DNA of 64,000 nucleotides from Peribacillus saganii (GCF_003429095.1 NZ_QVTE01000040.1:23278-87277); one strand, 5' to 3'; counted from the stretch's first letter, positions 52,523 through 61,957 are shown. Numbers and translations: made by a program. Notes: generated by a model not told the origin, from the letters alone.

Positions 52523-55500
52523 AAGAATCAAATTTTTCAATCGAGATTAATGGAAAGGAATATGCTGCTGAGCCAGGACAATCCATATTGGAAGTCGCAA
52601 AAGCTGGCGACCTTTTTATTCCAGCCATTTGTTATCACCCCAATTTGGGAACCATCCAGACATGTGACACATGCTACGTGAACGCCGGCGGTGAACTGGT
52701 TAGATCTTGTGTAACAAAGGCTCAGCCAGGTATGAAGGTAGAAACGCTCTCCCAGCCGGTGCAGGAAGCTCAGTATGAAGGAATATCCAGGATTTTGAAA
52801 AATCATGAGCTCTATTGTACGGTGTGCGATAACAATAATGGAAATTGCACCATCCATAATACAGTTGAACACATGGGCTTAGCACACCAGAAGTATCCGT
52901 TTGAGGCAAAGCCATACCCTCCGGATAATTCACATCCGTTTTACAGGTACGAGCCCGATCAGTGTATTTTATGCGGTCGCTGTGTTGAGGCTTGCCAGGA
53001 TCTGCAGGTAAACGAAACGCTAACAATTGACTGGAGCCGTAAAGTACCCCGTGTTATCTGGGATAATGATGTTCCAATCGATGAATCTTCATGCGTATCT
53101 TGCGGCCATTGTGTAAATGTATGCCCTTGTAATGCTTTGATGGAAAAATCGATGTTGGGAGAAGCGGGCTATCTCACAGGAATACCGCCTAAAATTCTAG
53201 CTCCGATGATTGATATGACAAAAGAGGTAGAACCAGGTTACAGAGAGATCTTTGCTATTTCCGAAGTGGAAGCTGCCATGAGAAAGTCACGAATCAAGCG
53301 TACGAAGACAGTATGTACATACTGTGGCGTTGGCTGCAGCTTTGAAGTATGGACAAAGGACCGCGATATCTTAAGGATCCAGCCTCTTGAAGAAGCACCG
53401 GTAAACGGAATTTCCACATGTGTTAAAGGTAAATGGGGCTGGGATTTCGTAAACAGCGAGGAACGGCTGACAAAACCATTAATCAGAAAAGGCGACGAGT
53501 TTGTTGAGGCCACGTGGGATGAAGCGCTTGATCTTATCGCCGAAAAGTTAGGCGGAATTAAAGAAAAATATGGCCCTGATGCCCTCGGCTTTATCGCATC
53601 GTCCAAGTGTTCAAATGAAGAGAATTATGTCTTCCAGAAACTGGCGCGAGGCATAGTAGGTACAAACAATGTTGACAACTGTTCCCGCTATTGTCAATCC
53701 CCGGCAACAGCCGCACTACTTAGAACCGTAGGCCATGGGGGAGATGCAGGAACCATTCATGATATACAAGCTGCGGAATTAATTATCGTTATCGGTGCAA
53801 ACGCGGCTGAATCACATCCAGTACTGGCGACACGCATTAAAAGAGCCCATAAGCTGCATGGACAGAAATTAATCGTTGTTGACTTACGTGAGAATGAATT
53901 GGCTCAGCGAGCTGATTTGATTGTCCATCCGAAACCAAGTACAGATCTAATCTGGATCAATGCCGTTACAAAATATATCCTCGACATGGGCTGGGAAGAC
54001 AAGGATTTCCTTGACGAACGAGTTAACAACTATGAAGAATTCGTTAAATCGCTTGAAAAATTTACATTGGAATATGCAGAAGAGAAGACTGGAGTCACAA
54101 AAGAACAAATGATTACCGTTGCCACATCGATTCATGAAGCGAAATCGACCTGTATTTTATGGGCGATGGGTATCACACAGCATTCCGGTGCAACAGATGC
54201 CAGCACAGCTATCTCTAACCTCTTATTAATCACAGGAAATTATGGCCGGACTGGAACAGGGGCTTATCCGTTAAGAGGCCATAACAACGTTCAAGGTGCC
54301 TGCGATTTTGGGACAATGCCGGCATGGTTTCCTGGATATGAGCCAATCCAGAGCCCTAAGGTACGCGAGCGTTATGAAAAAGCATGGGGAACAGCAATCC
54401 CATCAGAACCAGGATACGATAATCATCAAATGGTTGAAGGGATGCACAAAGGTGAAATAAAAGCAATGTATCTTTTCGGTGAAGAGATGGCACTGGTGGA
54501 TGCCAATTCAAACTATGTTCAGGCTGCATTTGAAAAATTAGAGTTCTATGTCGTGCAGGATATCTTCTTCAGTAAAACAGCTCAATTTGCTGATGTTGTG
54601 TTACCTGCTGCACCTAGCCTTGAAAAGGATGGGACCTTTACCAACACGGAACGCCGCATTCAGCGCTTTTATAAAGTTCTTGAACCGCTTGGGGACTCAA
54701 AGCCTGACTGGGAAATTATCCAGGAGGTAGCTAACCGTCTGGGAGCCAATTGGAATTATAAACATCCAAGTGAAATCATGGACGAAGCCGCCAGCCTCGC
54801 ACCGATATTTGCAGGCGTCAGCTATGATCGGCTGGAAGGATTCCAGTCTCTGGTTTGGCCTGTAGCAGCAGACGGAAAAGATACGCCATTGTTATATACT
54901 GACAAATTTGCATTCCCTGATGGCAAGGCACGTCTTGTCGCTGTGGACTGGACACCTCCCGTTGAAGTGGATGCAGAATACGACCTGCATTTAAACAATG
55001 GCCGTATTCTTGAGCATTTCCATGAAGGGAATATGACTTATCGTAATGAGGGCTTAACCCATAAGGTACCTGATACATGGCTCGAAGTATCACTTGAGCT
55101 CGCCAAGGAACGAAATCTGCAGGACGGCACTTTGGTTGGACTGACTTCCCCATACGGCCATGTGGAAGTAAGGGTAATTGTAACGGACAGGGTGAAAGGC
55201 AACGAAGTTTATTTGCCAATGAATACACGTGATGACAGCAAGGCGGTCAACTACCTGACAAGCAGCTACCATGACTACATTACACACACACCTGCCTATA
55301 AGGAGATGGGTGTGAAGATGGAAGTGATTGAAGCAGAGGGAGAATCACCGCTTCCTGACCATAACCACCGTTTTGGGAACAGAGTTCCACAAATAAGCGT
55401 CAAGGTAGAAGAAAAATGGAATCGTGCCGATTTCACACCGATTGATGAATTAATTCAATTAAGGGGGGATGAATATGGCCAGAGCAATCAGGCAAATTAG
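52519..55500 (+). CDS. fdhF: Formate dehydrogenase alpha subunit, molybdopterin type with N-terminal Fe-S domains
   Basis: 993 residues. N-terminal 2Fe-2S ferredoxin domain (C38, C49, C52, C64), His-Cys3 cluster segment NHELYCTVCDNNNGNC, a two-[4Fe-4S] ferredoxin (CILCGRCVEAC and CVSCGHCVNVCPC), then the catalytic domain with its own cluster CTYCGVGCSF. The active-site ligand is Cys, in NNVDNCSRYCQSP where E. coli FdhH has selenocysteine. RGHNNVQGACDFG binds the cofactor; the C-terminal domain has GRILEHFHEGNMTYR. Cytoplasmic, soluble; oxidises formate to CO2, like B. subtilis YrhE. Overlaps the next gene by 26 nt. Confidence 0.96.
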   Translation: MKESNFSIEINGKEYAAEPGQSILEVAKAGDLFIPAICYHPNLGTIQTCDTCYVNAGGELVRSCVTKAQPGMKVETLSQPVQEAQYEGISRILKNHELYCTVCDNNNGNCTIHNTVEHMGLAHQKYPFEAKPYPPDNSHPFYRYEPDQCILCGRCVEACQDLQVNETLTIDWSRKVPRVIWDNDVPIDESSCVSCGHCVNVCPCNALMEKSMLGEAGYLTGIPPKILAPMIDMTKEVEPGYREIFAISEVEAAMRKSRIKRTKTVCTYCGVGCSFEVWTKDRDILRIQPLEEAPVNGISTCVKGKWGWDFVNSEERLTKPLIRKGDEFVEATWDEALDLIAEKLGGIKEKYGPDALGFIASSKCSNEENYVFQKLARGIVGTNNVDNCSRYCQSPATAALLRTVGHGGDAGTIHDIQAAELIIVIGANAAESHPVLATRIKRAHKLHGQKLIVVDLRENELAQRADLIVHPKPSTDLIWINAVTKYILDMGWEDKDFLDERVNNYEEFVKSLEKFTLEYAEEKTGVTKEQMITVATSIHEAKSTCILWAMGITQHSGATDASTAISNLLLITGNYGRTGTGAYPLRGHNNVQGACDFGTMPAWFPGYEPIQSPKVRERYEKAWGTAIPSEPGYDNHQMVEGMHKGEIKAMYLFGEEMALVDANSNYVQAAFEKLEFYVVQDIFFSKTAQFADVVLPAAPSLEKDGTFTNTERRIQRFYKVLEPLGDSKPDWEIIQEVANRLGANWNYKHPSEIMDEAASLAPIFAGVSYDRLEGFQSLVWPVAADGKDTPLLYTDKFAFPDGKARLVAVDWTPPVEVDAEYDLHLNNGRILEHFHEGNMTYRNEGLTHKVPDTWLEVSLELAKERNLQDGTLVGLTSPYGHVEVRVIVTDRVKGNEVYLPMNTRDDSKAVNYLTSSYHDYITHTPAYKEMGVKMEVIEAEGESPLPDHNHRFGNRVPQISVKVEEKWNRADFTPIDELIQLRGDEYGQSNQAN

Positions 55501-55972
55501 CAAGCAAACTCCAAATGTCGAGGAAGAACAGGCACAAGCAGCAGCCGATTTGATGAGACAGCTCACCGAGAATAAAGATGCAGTAATCGCCGGGATCCAA
55601 GTAATGAAAGGCCTTAATGATATGGGTATTTTCGATGCTCTTAGAGGAATGTTGGATAATCGGACAGAAGTAGGAGCCATTGCGATGCAGCAGCTTAATC
55701 AGCCGGCAACTCATAATGTAATAAAAGCAGGCATGTTCGGTATCCAATTTTTAAGCACCCTGCAGCTTGGACAGCTGGAAACCGTTATGAATGGTGTCGG
55801 ACTCGGGATGAAACGGTTATCGAAAACCGGACAAGATGGGGAAAAGCAAAGCATTTGGAAAATGAGACGTAGGCTTCGAAGCCCGGAAATACGAGCCGCA
55901 ATGACAGCAATGGTCGATTTTATGGAAGGAATGGGCGAAGCATTCCTGCATAACAAGAAACACGACGAGTAG
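55475..55972 (+). CDS. DUF1641 protein (YrhD-like), formate dehydrogenase partner
   Basis: 165 residues from ATG 55475 with AAGGGGGG 6 nt upstream inside the end of fdhF. Helical, with DUF1641 segments KDAVIAGIQVMKGLNDMGIFDALRGML and MNGVGLGMKRLSK. In B. subtilis the homologue yrhD sits beside the formate dehydrogenase gene, so a role in its assembly or electron transfer is inferred from synteny. Confidence 0.87.
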   Translation: MARAIRQISKQTPNVEEEQAQAAADLMRQLTENKDAVIAGIQVMKGLNDMGIFDALRGMLDNRTEVGAIAMQQLNQPATHNVIKAGMFGIQFLSTLQLGQLETVMNGVGLGMKRLSKTGQDGEKQSIWKMRRRLRSPEIRAAMTAMVDFMEGMGEAFLHNKKHDE

Positions 55973-55986
55973 AAAGGGTGGCTGGT

Positions 55987-56259
55987 TTGGAAACTGGTAT
56001 GTTTGTTGTAAAGGATATGGTCAGCCAGGAGGATGCAAATACAATTATGAACGCCTTGCTTGAGGTCTGGGGAGTATCCCGGGCCGAAGTAAACTTATCG
56101 AAAGGCGAAGCCATGTTTACCTATGATAAACGCATGGCTTCCGCCATCGATTTCGAACAAGCAATCCTGGACTCGGGGTATCAAATTGCCCATGATCAGC
56201 ATAACCCAGGTGACAATAACAATTTAGTGGATCGGGGTGAATCGGATGAAAGTATGTGA
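55987..56259 (+). CDS. Small HMA-like ferredoxin-fold protein without CxxC
   Basis: About 90 residues from TTG 55987 (GTG 55978 also in frame). GMFVVKDMVSQEDANTIMNA, VWGVSRAEVNLSKGEAMFTY and FEQAILDSGYQI follow the beta-alpha-beta heavy-metal-associated fold, but the metal-binding MxCxxC is VKDMVSQED, without cysteine. Part of the formate dehydrogenase operon: 14 nt after the DUF1641 gene, overlapping the next gene by 14 nt. Perhaps a chaperone or adaptor; inference only. Confidence 0.65.
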   Translation: METGMFVVKDMVSQEDANTIMNALLEVWGVSRAEVNLSKGEAMFTYDKRMASAIDFEQAILDSGYQIAHDQHNPGDNNNLVDRGESDESM

Positions 56260-56371
56260 AATCTGCGGATCTAAAGAAGAAATGGAAGTTGCAGAAGAAG
56301 AAACTTATAGCCGAAAGCTGATTCATATTTGTGAAACCTGCAGGGATGACCGGATCCTTTCATTTGAATAA
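56246..56371 (+). CDS. Very small zinc-ribbon protein, 41 aa
   Basis: 41 codons: MKVCEICGSKEEMEVAEEET then ICETCRDDRILSFE, a CxxC...CxxC zinc or rubredoxin-like knuckle. Start ATG 56246 lies inside the preceding gene and is preceded by CGGGGTGA; the terminator begins 9 nt after the stop. Last gene of the formate dehydrogenase operon. Function unknown, perhaps metal or sulfur delivery. Confidence 0.7.
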   Translation: MKVCEICGSKEEMEVAEEETYSRKLIHICETCRDDRILSFE

Positions 56372-56379
56372 TATATCAA

Positions 56380-56410
56380 ATAACCTGGCCTTGGGCCAGG
56401 TTATTTTTTA
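56380..56410 (+). terminator. Terminator of the formate dehydrogenase operon
   Basis: ATAACCTGGCC (56380) with GGCCAGGTTAT (56394), then TTTTTA. Confidence 0.9.
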
Positions 56411-56522
56411 GGACTTTATTGAACAACCTTTGCACAAATGCAAGGGGTCTTACATGAAGGAATTTCATAAATATTGTCGAATTTCAACCTGAGAACCTAT
56501 TCATGTTAAGGAGGCAATATGC

Positions 56523-57689
56523 ATGGAGGCATATTCTTATTTCTGCAATACAAGAATTGAAATGGGGATAGGAAACGCAAAAAAAATTGCGCAAATATTA
56601 GAGCCGTTCAATGTGGGTTCATCCATTTTATTGGTCAGTGATCCAGGGGTAGTGGGAACAGGCCTTGTCTCACCCATACAAAAAGCTTTGGAGGATGCAG
56701 GCTATAATGTAACTCTTTTTGACGCACTTTCACAAAACCCGCGGGATACGGAATGTATTGCAGGGGCTGCACTTTTTAATGAGTGTGAAGCACAGGCTAT
56801 TGTAGCTGTAGGCGGGGGAAGTGCAATGGACGTAGGGAAAGCCATTGCCCTAATTGGACCTAACGGCGGCAGTCCAACTGAGTATGCAGGAGGAATAAGG
56901 CCTTACACTAATATTGCACCGATCATTTGTGTGCCTACTACAGCAGGCACTGGATCCGAGGTCACTCGCTCATCCGTCATTACAGAGCAGGCAACCCATC
57001 GAAAGATCACGCTTAAAGATGCTCTCCTTAGACCTCTGCTGGCTATCCTTGATCCTGAACTGACGCAAACTGTGCCGCCGGCAGTAACAGCTGCAACCGG
57101 AGTAGATGCCTTGGTCCATGCCATTGAGGGCTATACCTGTAAGGTTTCAAATCCGATTTCCCGGGCGCTAGGTGCATCAGCCATGGAGAAAATTGTTTCA
57201 GCCTTGCCTGAAGCCTATCGGGATGGCCGAAACATTGAAGCGCGCTTCAAAATGCAGGAAGGAAGCCTGCTTGCCGGGCTCTGTTTTGGATCAGCTGATG
57301 TTGCCGCTGTACATTGTTTAGCGGAAGCGTTGGGCAGTCTTTACGATACCCCACATGGCGTGGCAAATTCGGTATTTCTCCCTTACGTCCTGAAATTCAA
57401 TGCCCAGGAAGATATACAAATGCATGCCCGGCTGGCAAAATACATGAACTTTGCCCAAGATTCGGATACAGAAAGCTTAGCTATCGATAAACTGATAATA
57501 GGAATACAAGAGTTGACTGAGAATTTAGCAATACCCAAATTGAATGAGCTGCCTGGAGTTAAGACAGAGGACTTTGATAAAATCGTTGAATTATCAGTCC
57601 TTAACGGATCAACAAAAAGCAATGTTCGAGCTATAAATGCATCAAATTATAGGAAAATACTTGAAACAGCCTATCATTCTGAAAACTAA
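56523..57689 (+). CDS. Iron-containing alcohol dehydrogenase
   Basis: 388 residues, standard length for group III Fe-ADH. NAD-binding VAVGGGSAMDVGKAIAL near residue 95, PTTAGTGSEVTRSSVI, metal ligands in GVDALVHAIEGY (Asp, His), VHCLAEALGSLYDTPHGVAN (two His). The usual NAGLGLVHALAH is SADVAAVHCLAE, a small deviation next to a ligand. Substrate may be butanol, 1,3-propanediol, lactaldehyde or similar; not resolvable. AAGGAGGC precedes the ATG. Monocistronic. Confidence 0.9.
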   Translation: MEAYSYFCNTRIEMGIGNAKKIAQILEPFNVGSSILLVSDPGVVGTGLVSPIQKALEDAGYNVTLFDALSQNPRDTECIAGAALFNECEAQAIVAVGGGSAMDVGKAIALIGPNGGSPTEYAGGIRPYTNIAPIICVPTTAGTGSEVTRSSVITEQATHRKITLKDALLRPLLAILDPELTQTVPPAVTAATGVDALVHAIEGYTCKVSNPISRALGASAMEKIVSALPEAYRDGRNIEARFKMQEGSLLAGLCFGSADVAAVHCLAEALGSLYDTPHGVANSVFLPYVLKFNAQEDIQMHARLAKYMNFAQDSDTESLAIDKLIIGIQELTENLAIPKLNELPGVKTEDFDKIVELSVLNGSTKSNVRAINASNYRKILETAYHSEN

Positions 57690-57908
57690 TTTTTTATGTA
57701 AGTAATGGCTGCAATTTTGCTGGTTCAGGGACGATGACAGTTTTGCCGTTTTAGTCAGTTATTCAGTATCTGTGGAGTTTGAAAGAAAATGTTCCATTTT
57801 ATAACATTAATAAAATTCTTAGCCATTCAACGATTGAACAAACCAAAGTATGCGGATAATATAAGGGCCGAATAATAATCTCGCAGCAAATTAGAAAGGG
57901 TGAATTCA

Positions 57909-58337
57909 ATGCCTCTCTGGCTGATATACGCCATTCTTGCTGCCGTTTCCGCAGCATTGGTCAGCATTTTTGGGAAAATTGGCTTAAAAAATTTTGATCC
58001 CAACACGGCTACTGCGATTAGGGCCATCATTATGGCTATCTTTTTAGTAGGAATAGTTGCCTTTGAAGGCAACTTAGGTAAGATTCCTGAAATTATAAAC
58101 CAAAAGAAGACGTTTCTTTTTATTATTCTAAGCGGGATAGCTGGGGCGACATCCTGGCTGTTTTACTTCATGGCATTAAAAATAGGAAAGGTATCACAGG
58201 TAGCACCAATTGATAAACTAAGCGTGGTCATAGCAACTGTTGCGGCGATTCTGTTTTTTGGCGAGAAGATCAGTATCGTGAACGGGGTCGGAGTTGCCCT
58301 TATCGCCCTCGGCGTTTTTTTAACTTCACTAAGTTAA
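57909..58337 (+). CDS. EamA-type single-domain transporter (half-size DMT)
   Basis: 142 residues from ATG 57909 (AAAGGGTG upstream). One EamA domain with five membrane helices: LIYAILAAVSAALVSIFGKIGLKN, TAIRAIIMAIFLVGIV, LSGIAGATSWLFYFMALKIGKVSQVAPIDKLSVVI, FFGEKISIVNGVGVALIALGVFL. Full DMT permeases have two such domains, so this one would act as a dimer, like B. subtilis small EamA proteins. Substrate unknown. Confidence 0.88.
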   Translation: MPLWLIYAILAAVSAALVSIFGKIGLKNFDPNTATAIRAIIMAIFLVGIVAFEGNLGKIPEIINQKKTFLFIILSGIAGATSWLFYFMALKIGKVSQVAPIDKLSVVIATVAAILFFGEKISIVNGVGVALIALGVFLTSLS

Positions 58338-58357
58338 AATAAAAATATTTACGGATG

Positions 58358-58395
58358 GAAATCAGCTTGGATTCACAAGCTGATTTCATTATTTT
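58358..58395 (+). terminator. Terminator of the EamA gene
   Basis: GAAATCAGCTTG (58358) with CAAGCTGATTTC (58376), then ATTATTTTA. Confidence 0.8.
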
Positions 58396-58685
58396 ACGCC
58401 CCCTACTGGATTACTCCCTTATCAGCTGGCATTCATGTGGATCTACCTCTACAAAACCTTCAACACTCGGGCTGTCTCATGGCTCCACCCTCGATCCATT
58501 CGGAAAGCCAAAGGCAACCATTGCAACCCCCTTACTTGGAAAGAGGTAGAAGTTTTCTGCCGTCCGATTTCACCATATTAAACATAAAGCAAAGAATCCA
58601 GGATGAAGGTGATTGGTTCAAAATGGTTACGACAAATAACCAGCAACAGAGTCTAAACGAAATTTTGGCATTTATTAAGCATTAA
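58396..58685 (+). pseudogene. Possible gene remnant, C-terminal fragment
   Basis: Two overlapping frames; the last 45 codons (FTILNIKQRIQDEGDWFKMV then TTNNQQQSLNEILAFIKH and stop at 58685) look protein-like, but no start, ribosome binding site or family is visible. Could be noise. Confidence 0.25.
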
Positions 58686-58749
58686 TTTGTTTTTTTATGG
58701 GAAAATAAAGAGTAGTGCTAAAAACTACATAATGGGAGGAGAGCAACAT

Positions 58750-59010
58750 ATGGAACCAATTGAAGAGGGCGAAATTTTCACTATAACCGATGAGGATGGC
58801 GAAGAACAGGAAGTGGAAGTACTCGGTGTTATAAACGTCGATGGTACACAGTATGCAGCCGTTAGCTTTGTGGAAGACATTCAAGAGGAAAATGAAGAAA
58901 TTGATGTTTTCTTTTTAAAAGTAGATACTGATGGCGAATTTTCAGCCATTGAAAGCGAAGACGAATTTAACAAGGTATCCGCTGCATTTACAGAAGTGAT
59001 GGAAGATTAA
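58750..59010 (+). CDS. DUF1292 family acidic protein (YrzB-like), 86 aa
   Basis: 86 residues from ATG 58750 (GGAGGAGAG 6 nt upstream). Strongly acidic, DUF1292 layout: GEIFTITDEDGEEQEVEVLGV, TQYAAVSFVED, DVFFLKVDTDGEFSAIESEDEF. Function of the family unknown. Isolated gene with its own strong terminator, unlike yrzB, which sits in the yrrK operon; probably an additional paralogue. Confidence 0.85.
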   Translation: MEPIEEGEIFTITDEDGEEQEVEVLGVINVDGTQYAAVSFVEDIQEENEEIDVFFLKVDTDGEFSAIESEDEFNKVSAAFTEVMED

Positions 59011-59041
59011 TTATTAATAAATCCAGACTACATGGGCTTAA

Positions 59042-59082
59042 AATCAAGTAGGAGGGGGTTAGTCACCCCCTCTTACTTGATT
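59042..59082. terminator. Bidirectional terminator
   Basis: AATCAAGTA-GAGGGGG with CCCCCTC-TACTTGATT, one internal mismatch, between convergent genes. Confidence 0.88.
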
Positions 59083-59100
59083 GATCTTAACATAATATTG

Positions 59101-60237
59101 CTATTTTGATGCCAATTCTGATTTTGTCAGCACTTGTGAAATAACACTCGTCACACTTTGCGGGCCTTGTGCATCATGTCCGGCTTCCCATAGCATCATC
59201 CCGCCAAATCCTTGATCCATTGCAAGCTTTGTTTTCTTCTGGATTGTATCCATTCCGTTATAATGATAGGTCGTTCCATTCATGCTGACGGTGTCACGCT
59301 TGCCATTTGCAGGATTTTTTTTGATAATGGTAGCATATGAAACCTGCTTTATCGATTGTTCCTCAGGCTGGGCGTAAGCAGGGACTCCCAGCACAAGTTT
59401 CTCTTTCGGCAGCTTGTGATCTTCAAACAGGACAGCCCAATAATTAACTGCATTTTCAGCAAATGAGAAAGGAGACAAATAGGCAGCATTGTATCCAACA
59501 TCGTACTGGCCATCATAAGCCATGATATTTACATGGTCAACATACTGAAACATACTTGGCTCGAACACAACTGATTTGACTTCTGCTCCTGTAACACTAT
59601 GAACCTTGGAATAAACAGCTATTGATAACTCCTTATTTTGCGAATGCAGCCGTTCACTTAATTCCCTTGTGAAAACGGCCAGGTTTCTGGCATCCTCACT
59701 GGATCGGGGATGTTCATAATCGATATCGACCCCGTCCAGATGCTCACGACCTATTATTCTCATAAGCTCATTAACAAGCTTTTTTCTAGAAGACGGGTTT
59801 GCCAAGGCCTCTTTAAAATAATCATACGATTCTCCACCCTGTATATGATACCATCCGCCTACTGCGAGAATAACTTTAGTATTTTGCTTATGCGCTTTTC
59901 CAACCGTCGACCTTAGGTTTTTCAGAGCCATATCACCATTTAGCAAAACACTGCCATCCTTCGCCGGGTGGGCAAAAGAAAATATCACATGTGTCATCTT
60001 GGAATAATCAATTGAAGCTGGATCCCGAAAATCCTGAACATAGCCCATCAGCACTTTTGATGAAGATGTCTTAATTTCCGGTTTTTCCTTAGGAGCCGGC
60101 TTTTTCTCCGAATGTGGAACTTGTTTAACCACAGAAGTCTTTATTGTGAAATGCTTAGAATATAAAACCCCGGCCAAAAATCCGCCGCAGAAAATGATTA
60201 AAACTATCAATCCAAACAGGAAAGATTTTTTCTCCAT
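59101..60237 (-). CDS. Membrane-anchored glycoside hydrolase family 18 protein
   Basis: 378 residues. N-terminal membrane anchor (FLFGLIVLIIFCGGFLAGVL), a Lys/Pro-rich linker to residue 60, then a GH18 TIM barrel: KVLMGYVQDF, THVIFSFAH, VILAVGGWY, catalytic LDGVDIDYEH (Glu175), VNIMAYDGQYD, LVLGVPAYAQ, and GFGGMMLWEAGHDA. Acts outside the membrane on N-acetylglucosamine polymers (chitinase or peptidoglycan N-acetylglucosaminidase). The LysM domains of spore GH18 enzymes are absent. Monocistronic. Confidence 0.92.
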   Translation of the reverse strand: MEKKSFLFGLIVLIIFCGGFLAGVLYSKHFTIKTSVVKQVPHSEKKPAPKEKPEIKTSSSKVLMGYVQDFRDPASIDYSKMTHVIFSFAHPAKDGSVLLNGDMALKNLRSTVGKAHKQNTKVILAVGGWYHIQGGESYDYFKEALANPSSRKKLVNELMRIIGREHLDGVDIDYEHPRSSEDARNLAVFTRELSERLHSQNKELSIAVYSKVHSVTGAEVKSVVFEPSMFQYVDHVNIMAYDGQYDVGYNAAYLSPFSFAENAVNYWAVLFEDHKLPKEKLVLGVPAYAQPEEQSIKQVSYATIIKKNPANGKRDTVSMNGTTYHYNGMDTIQKKTKLAMDQGFGGMMLWEAGHDAQGPQSVTSVISQVLTKSELASK

Positions 60238-60423
60238 ATAGAATCCTCATCTTTTTGTTTTATTTTTTTCCTCCTAAAATTGTAACAAAAAATGACTCTA
60301 TTAAATCTTGGTAAAATCCACCGGCAAATATTCTTTTAAAAAAATATCCTATAAAAATAACACTATTTATTCTTTGATTAATAGAATGTAAATACTGGTC
60401 AATCATGAGCGGCCGAAGCTGGA

Positions 60424-60652
60424 ATGGAAACATACTGCTACTGCGATTTTGCATTCGAGTATGATTACGATTATGTGTATGTAAATGCAGTGGTGCAGGA
60501 GAAGATGTGTAACAACTTTTGAGGATACTAAGAGTTATATCAATATATCGATTCCAGATTCTGAGCGTAAAGTTCCGAACTACGATCTGAAATTTCAGTT
60601 ATTCGGCGAAGCGAAAGATAACTCAGCCGGAGCTGTTCGGCTCAGTAAATAA
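60424..60652 (+). pseudogene. Frameshifted small gene remnant
   Basis: ATG 60424 opens METYCYCDFAFEYDYDYVYV and NAVVQEKMCNNF, then stop; a plus-one shift at TGTAACAACT (about 60509-60518) continues TTFEDTKSYINISIPDSERK and VPNYDLKFQLFGEAKDNSAG to a stop at 60652, followed by an intact terminator. One indel thus separates two halves of a Tyr/Asp-rich protein. No family recognised; a sequencing error cannot be excluded. Confidence 0.5.
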
Positions 60653-60660
60653 CGGAAATT

Positions 60661-60707
60661 AAAGAAGAACCTGCTTCCATATTAATAGGAGGCAGGCTTC
60701 TTCTTTA
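60661..60707 (+). terminator. Terminator of the frameshifted gene
   Basis: AAAGAAG-CCTGC with GCAGG-CTTCTTT, followed by ATGTTAATT. Confidence 0.6.
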
Positions 60708-60728
60708 TGTTAATTATTTAATATAAGT

Positions 60729-60899
60729 TTAAAGAGGATATTTCCGTCCTTCCGCACCCGGTGCTACATCAGTGCCATTGTTGCCTTCAAATTTCGGATC
60801 GGCAAAACCGCGTTTCTGCTCCACTCCTGTTCCGTCACTTTGATGGGATTTATGCTGCTGCTGGATCCTGATAAATTTTTCTTTATCTTCATTAACCAT
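60729..60899 (-). CDS. Small hydrophilic protein, 56 aa
   Basis: 56 residues from ATG 60899 with AAAGAGGTC upstream. Very hydrophilic: FIRIQQQHKSHQSDGTGVEQ, then a Gly/Asn-rich end (FEGNNGTDVAPGAEGRKYPL). Probably disordered; similar tiny proteins are common in spore formers, but I cannot name a family. Just downstream of pssA on the same strand (81 nt). Confidence 0.6.
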   Translation of the reverse strand: MVNEDKEKFIRIQQQHKSHQSDGTGVEQKRGFADPKFEGNNGTDVAPGAEGRKYPL

Positions 60900-60980
60900 A
60901 ACAATGACCTCTTTTCCAATGAATTTTCTGTCTGTTTTAGTATGATAAAACAGAGACTTAACTATTCGCTGCATAAAAAG

Positions 60981-61736
60981 TCAATGTTTCTTATTTTTTT
61001 TTTTAAATAGGCGTTTTGGCAGCCGGAAGTTCCTTCTTCTAATTGCAAATTTAGGTTCCTTTTCTTTAAAATATCTTAATATGATAAACAATAGATAGAT
61101 ACACAATGCTACATAAAAGAAAGCAGGAACATTTTCAAATCTTGATTTAGAGACTAAATAGAACATGTAAAAAAGGAATAATGTTATGAGTACACTGTAT
61201 TTTGGAAGTGGAACCCCAAGCTTCTTCAAGCTTGGAATTTTAACCCTGCTGACCATAAAAAAGCAAAGCCCATAGAAAAGCAGTATAAACACCCAAAGCG
61301 GAATTGACCCCACAAATAAAGTTAAGAAGGTGACAATGCCTCCAGCCAGGGTAATCGGTATTCCTTTAAAATGCTTAAGCGAATCTTCGGTAGATGTAAT
61401 ATTAAATCGTGCTAACCGATAGGCACCAAATAGCGGAAATAATCCTGACATAATAATTCCAGTCATACCAAGATCGTAAAAATATGTTTGTGCCGCCAAG
61501 AAAGAAGGCGCAACCCCAAACGATACAATATCTGCTAACGAATCAAGTTCTTTTCCAATCGCATTTGACACACCAAGTATCCTGGCAATTCTTCCATCAA
61601 CTGCGTCCAGCATGATGGCTATAAAAATTAAGATTGTCGCATTTCTTAAATCGTCATGGATTATATATGGGATGGATAAGAACCCGCAGAATAAATTCCC
61701 GAAAGTAAATAAATTGGGGACATGTTTCTTCATCAT
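60981..61736 (-). CDS. pssA: CDP-diacylglycerol-serine O-phosphatidyltransferase
   Basis: 251 residues with six to eight membrane helices. The CDP-alcohol phosphotransferase signature is complete: LDAVDGRIARILGVSNAIG and KELDSLAD (D-x2-D-G-x2-A-R-x8-G-x3-D-x3-D), residues about 43-69. Makes phosphatidylserine, precursor of phosphatidylethanolamine. A basic C-terminal tail (RLFKKKNKKH) faces the cytoplasm. In B. subtilis psd follows; here a small unrelated gene does. Confidence 0.93.
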   Translation of the reverse strand: MMKKHVPNLFTFGNLFCGFLSIPYIIHDDLRNATILIFIAIMLDAVDGRIARILGVSNAIGKELDSLADIVSFGVAPSFLAAQTYFYDLGMTGIIMSGLFPLFGAYRLARFNITSTEDSLKHFKGIPITLAGGIVTFLTLFVGSIPLWVFILLFYGLCFFMVSRVKIPSLKKLGVPLPKYSVLITLFLFYMFYLVSKSRFENVPAFFYVALCIYLLFIILRYFKEKEPKFAIRRRNFRLPKRLFKKKNKKH

Positions 61737-61957
61737 ACACCTTCTTTGTTTTGTTTATTAATCTCTTCCTTATTATTTTAACCTTTTTTGAGTTGGTAAA
61801 CATAATGAGTTTAACTGTTTTTTTGTTTAAAGCTTCTTTTAATTTGAAAAAGGAAGGAATTTCGCTAAATGATAATATTTTAGAATGGAGGGAAGAAGAA
61901 TAAAAATATCTGAAAGGAATCAAACCATTCAAAAGTATCAGCAGGGGAGATACAAAC

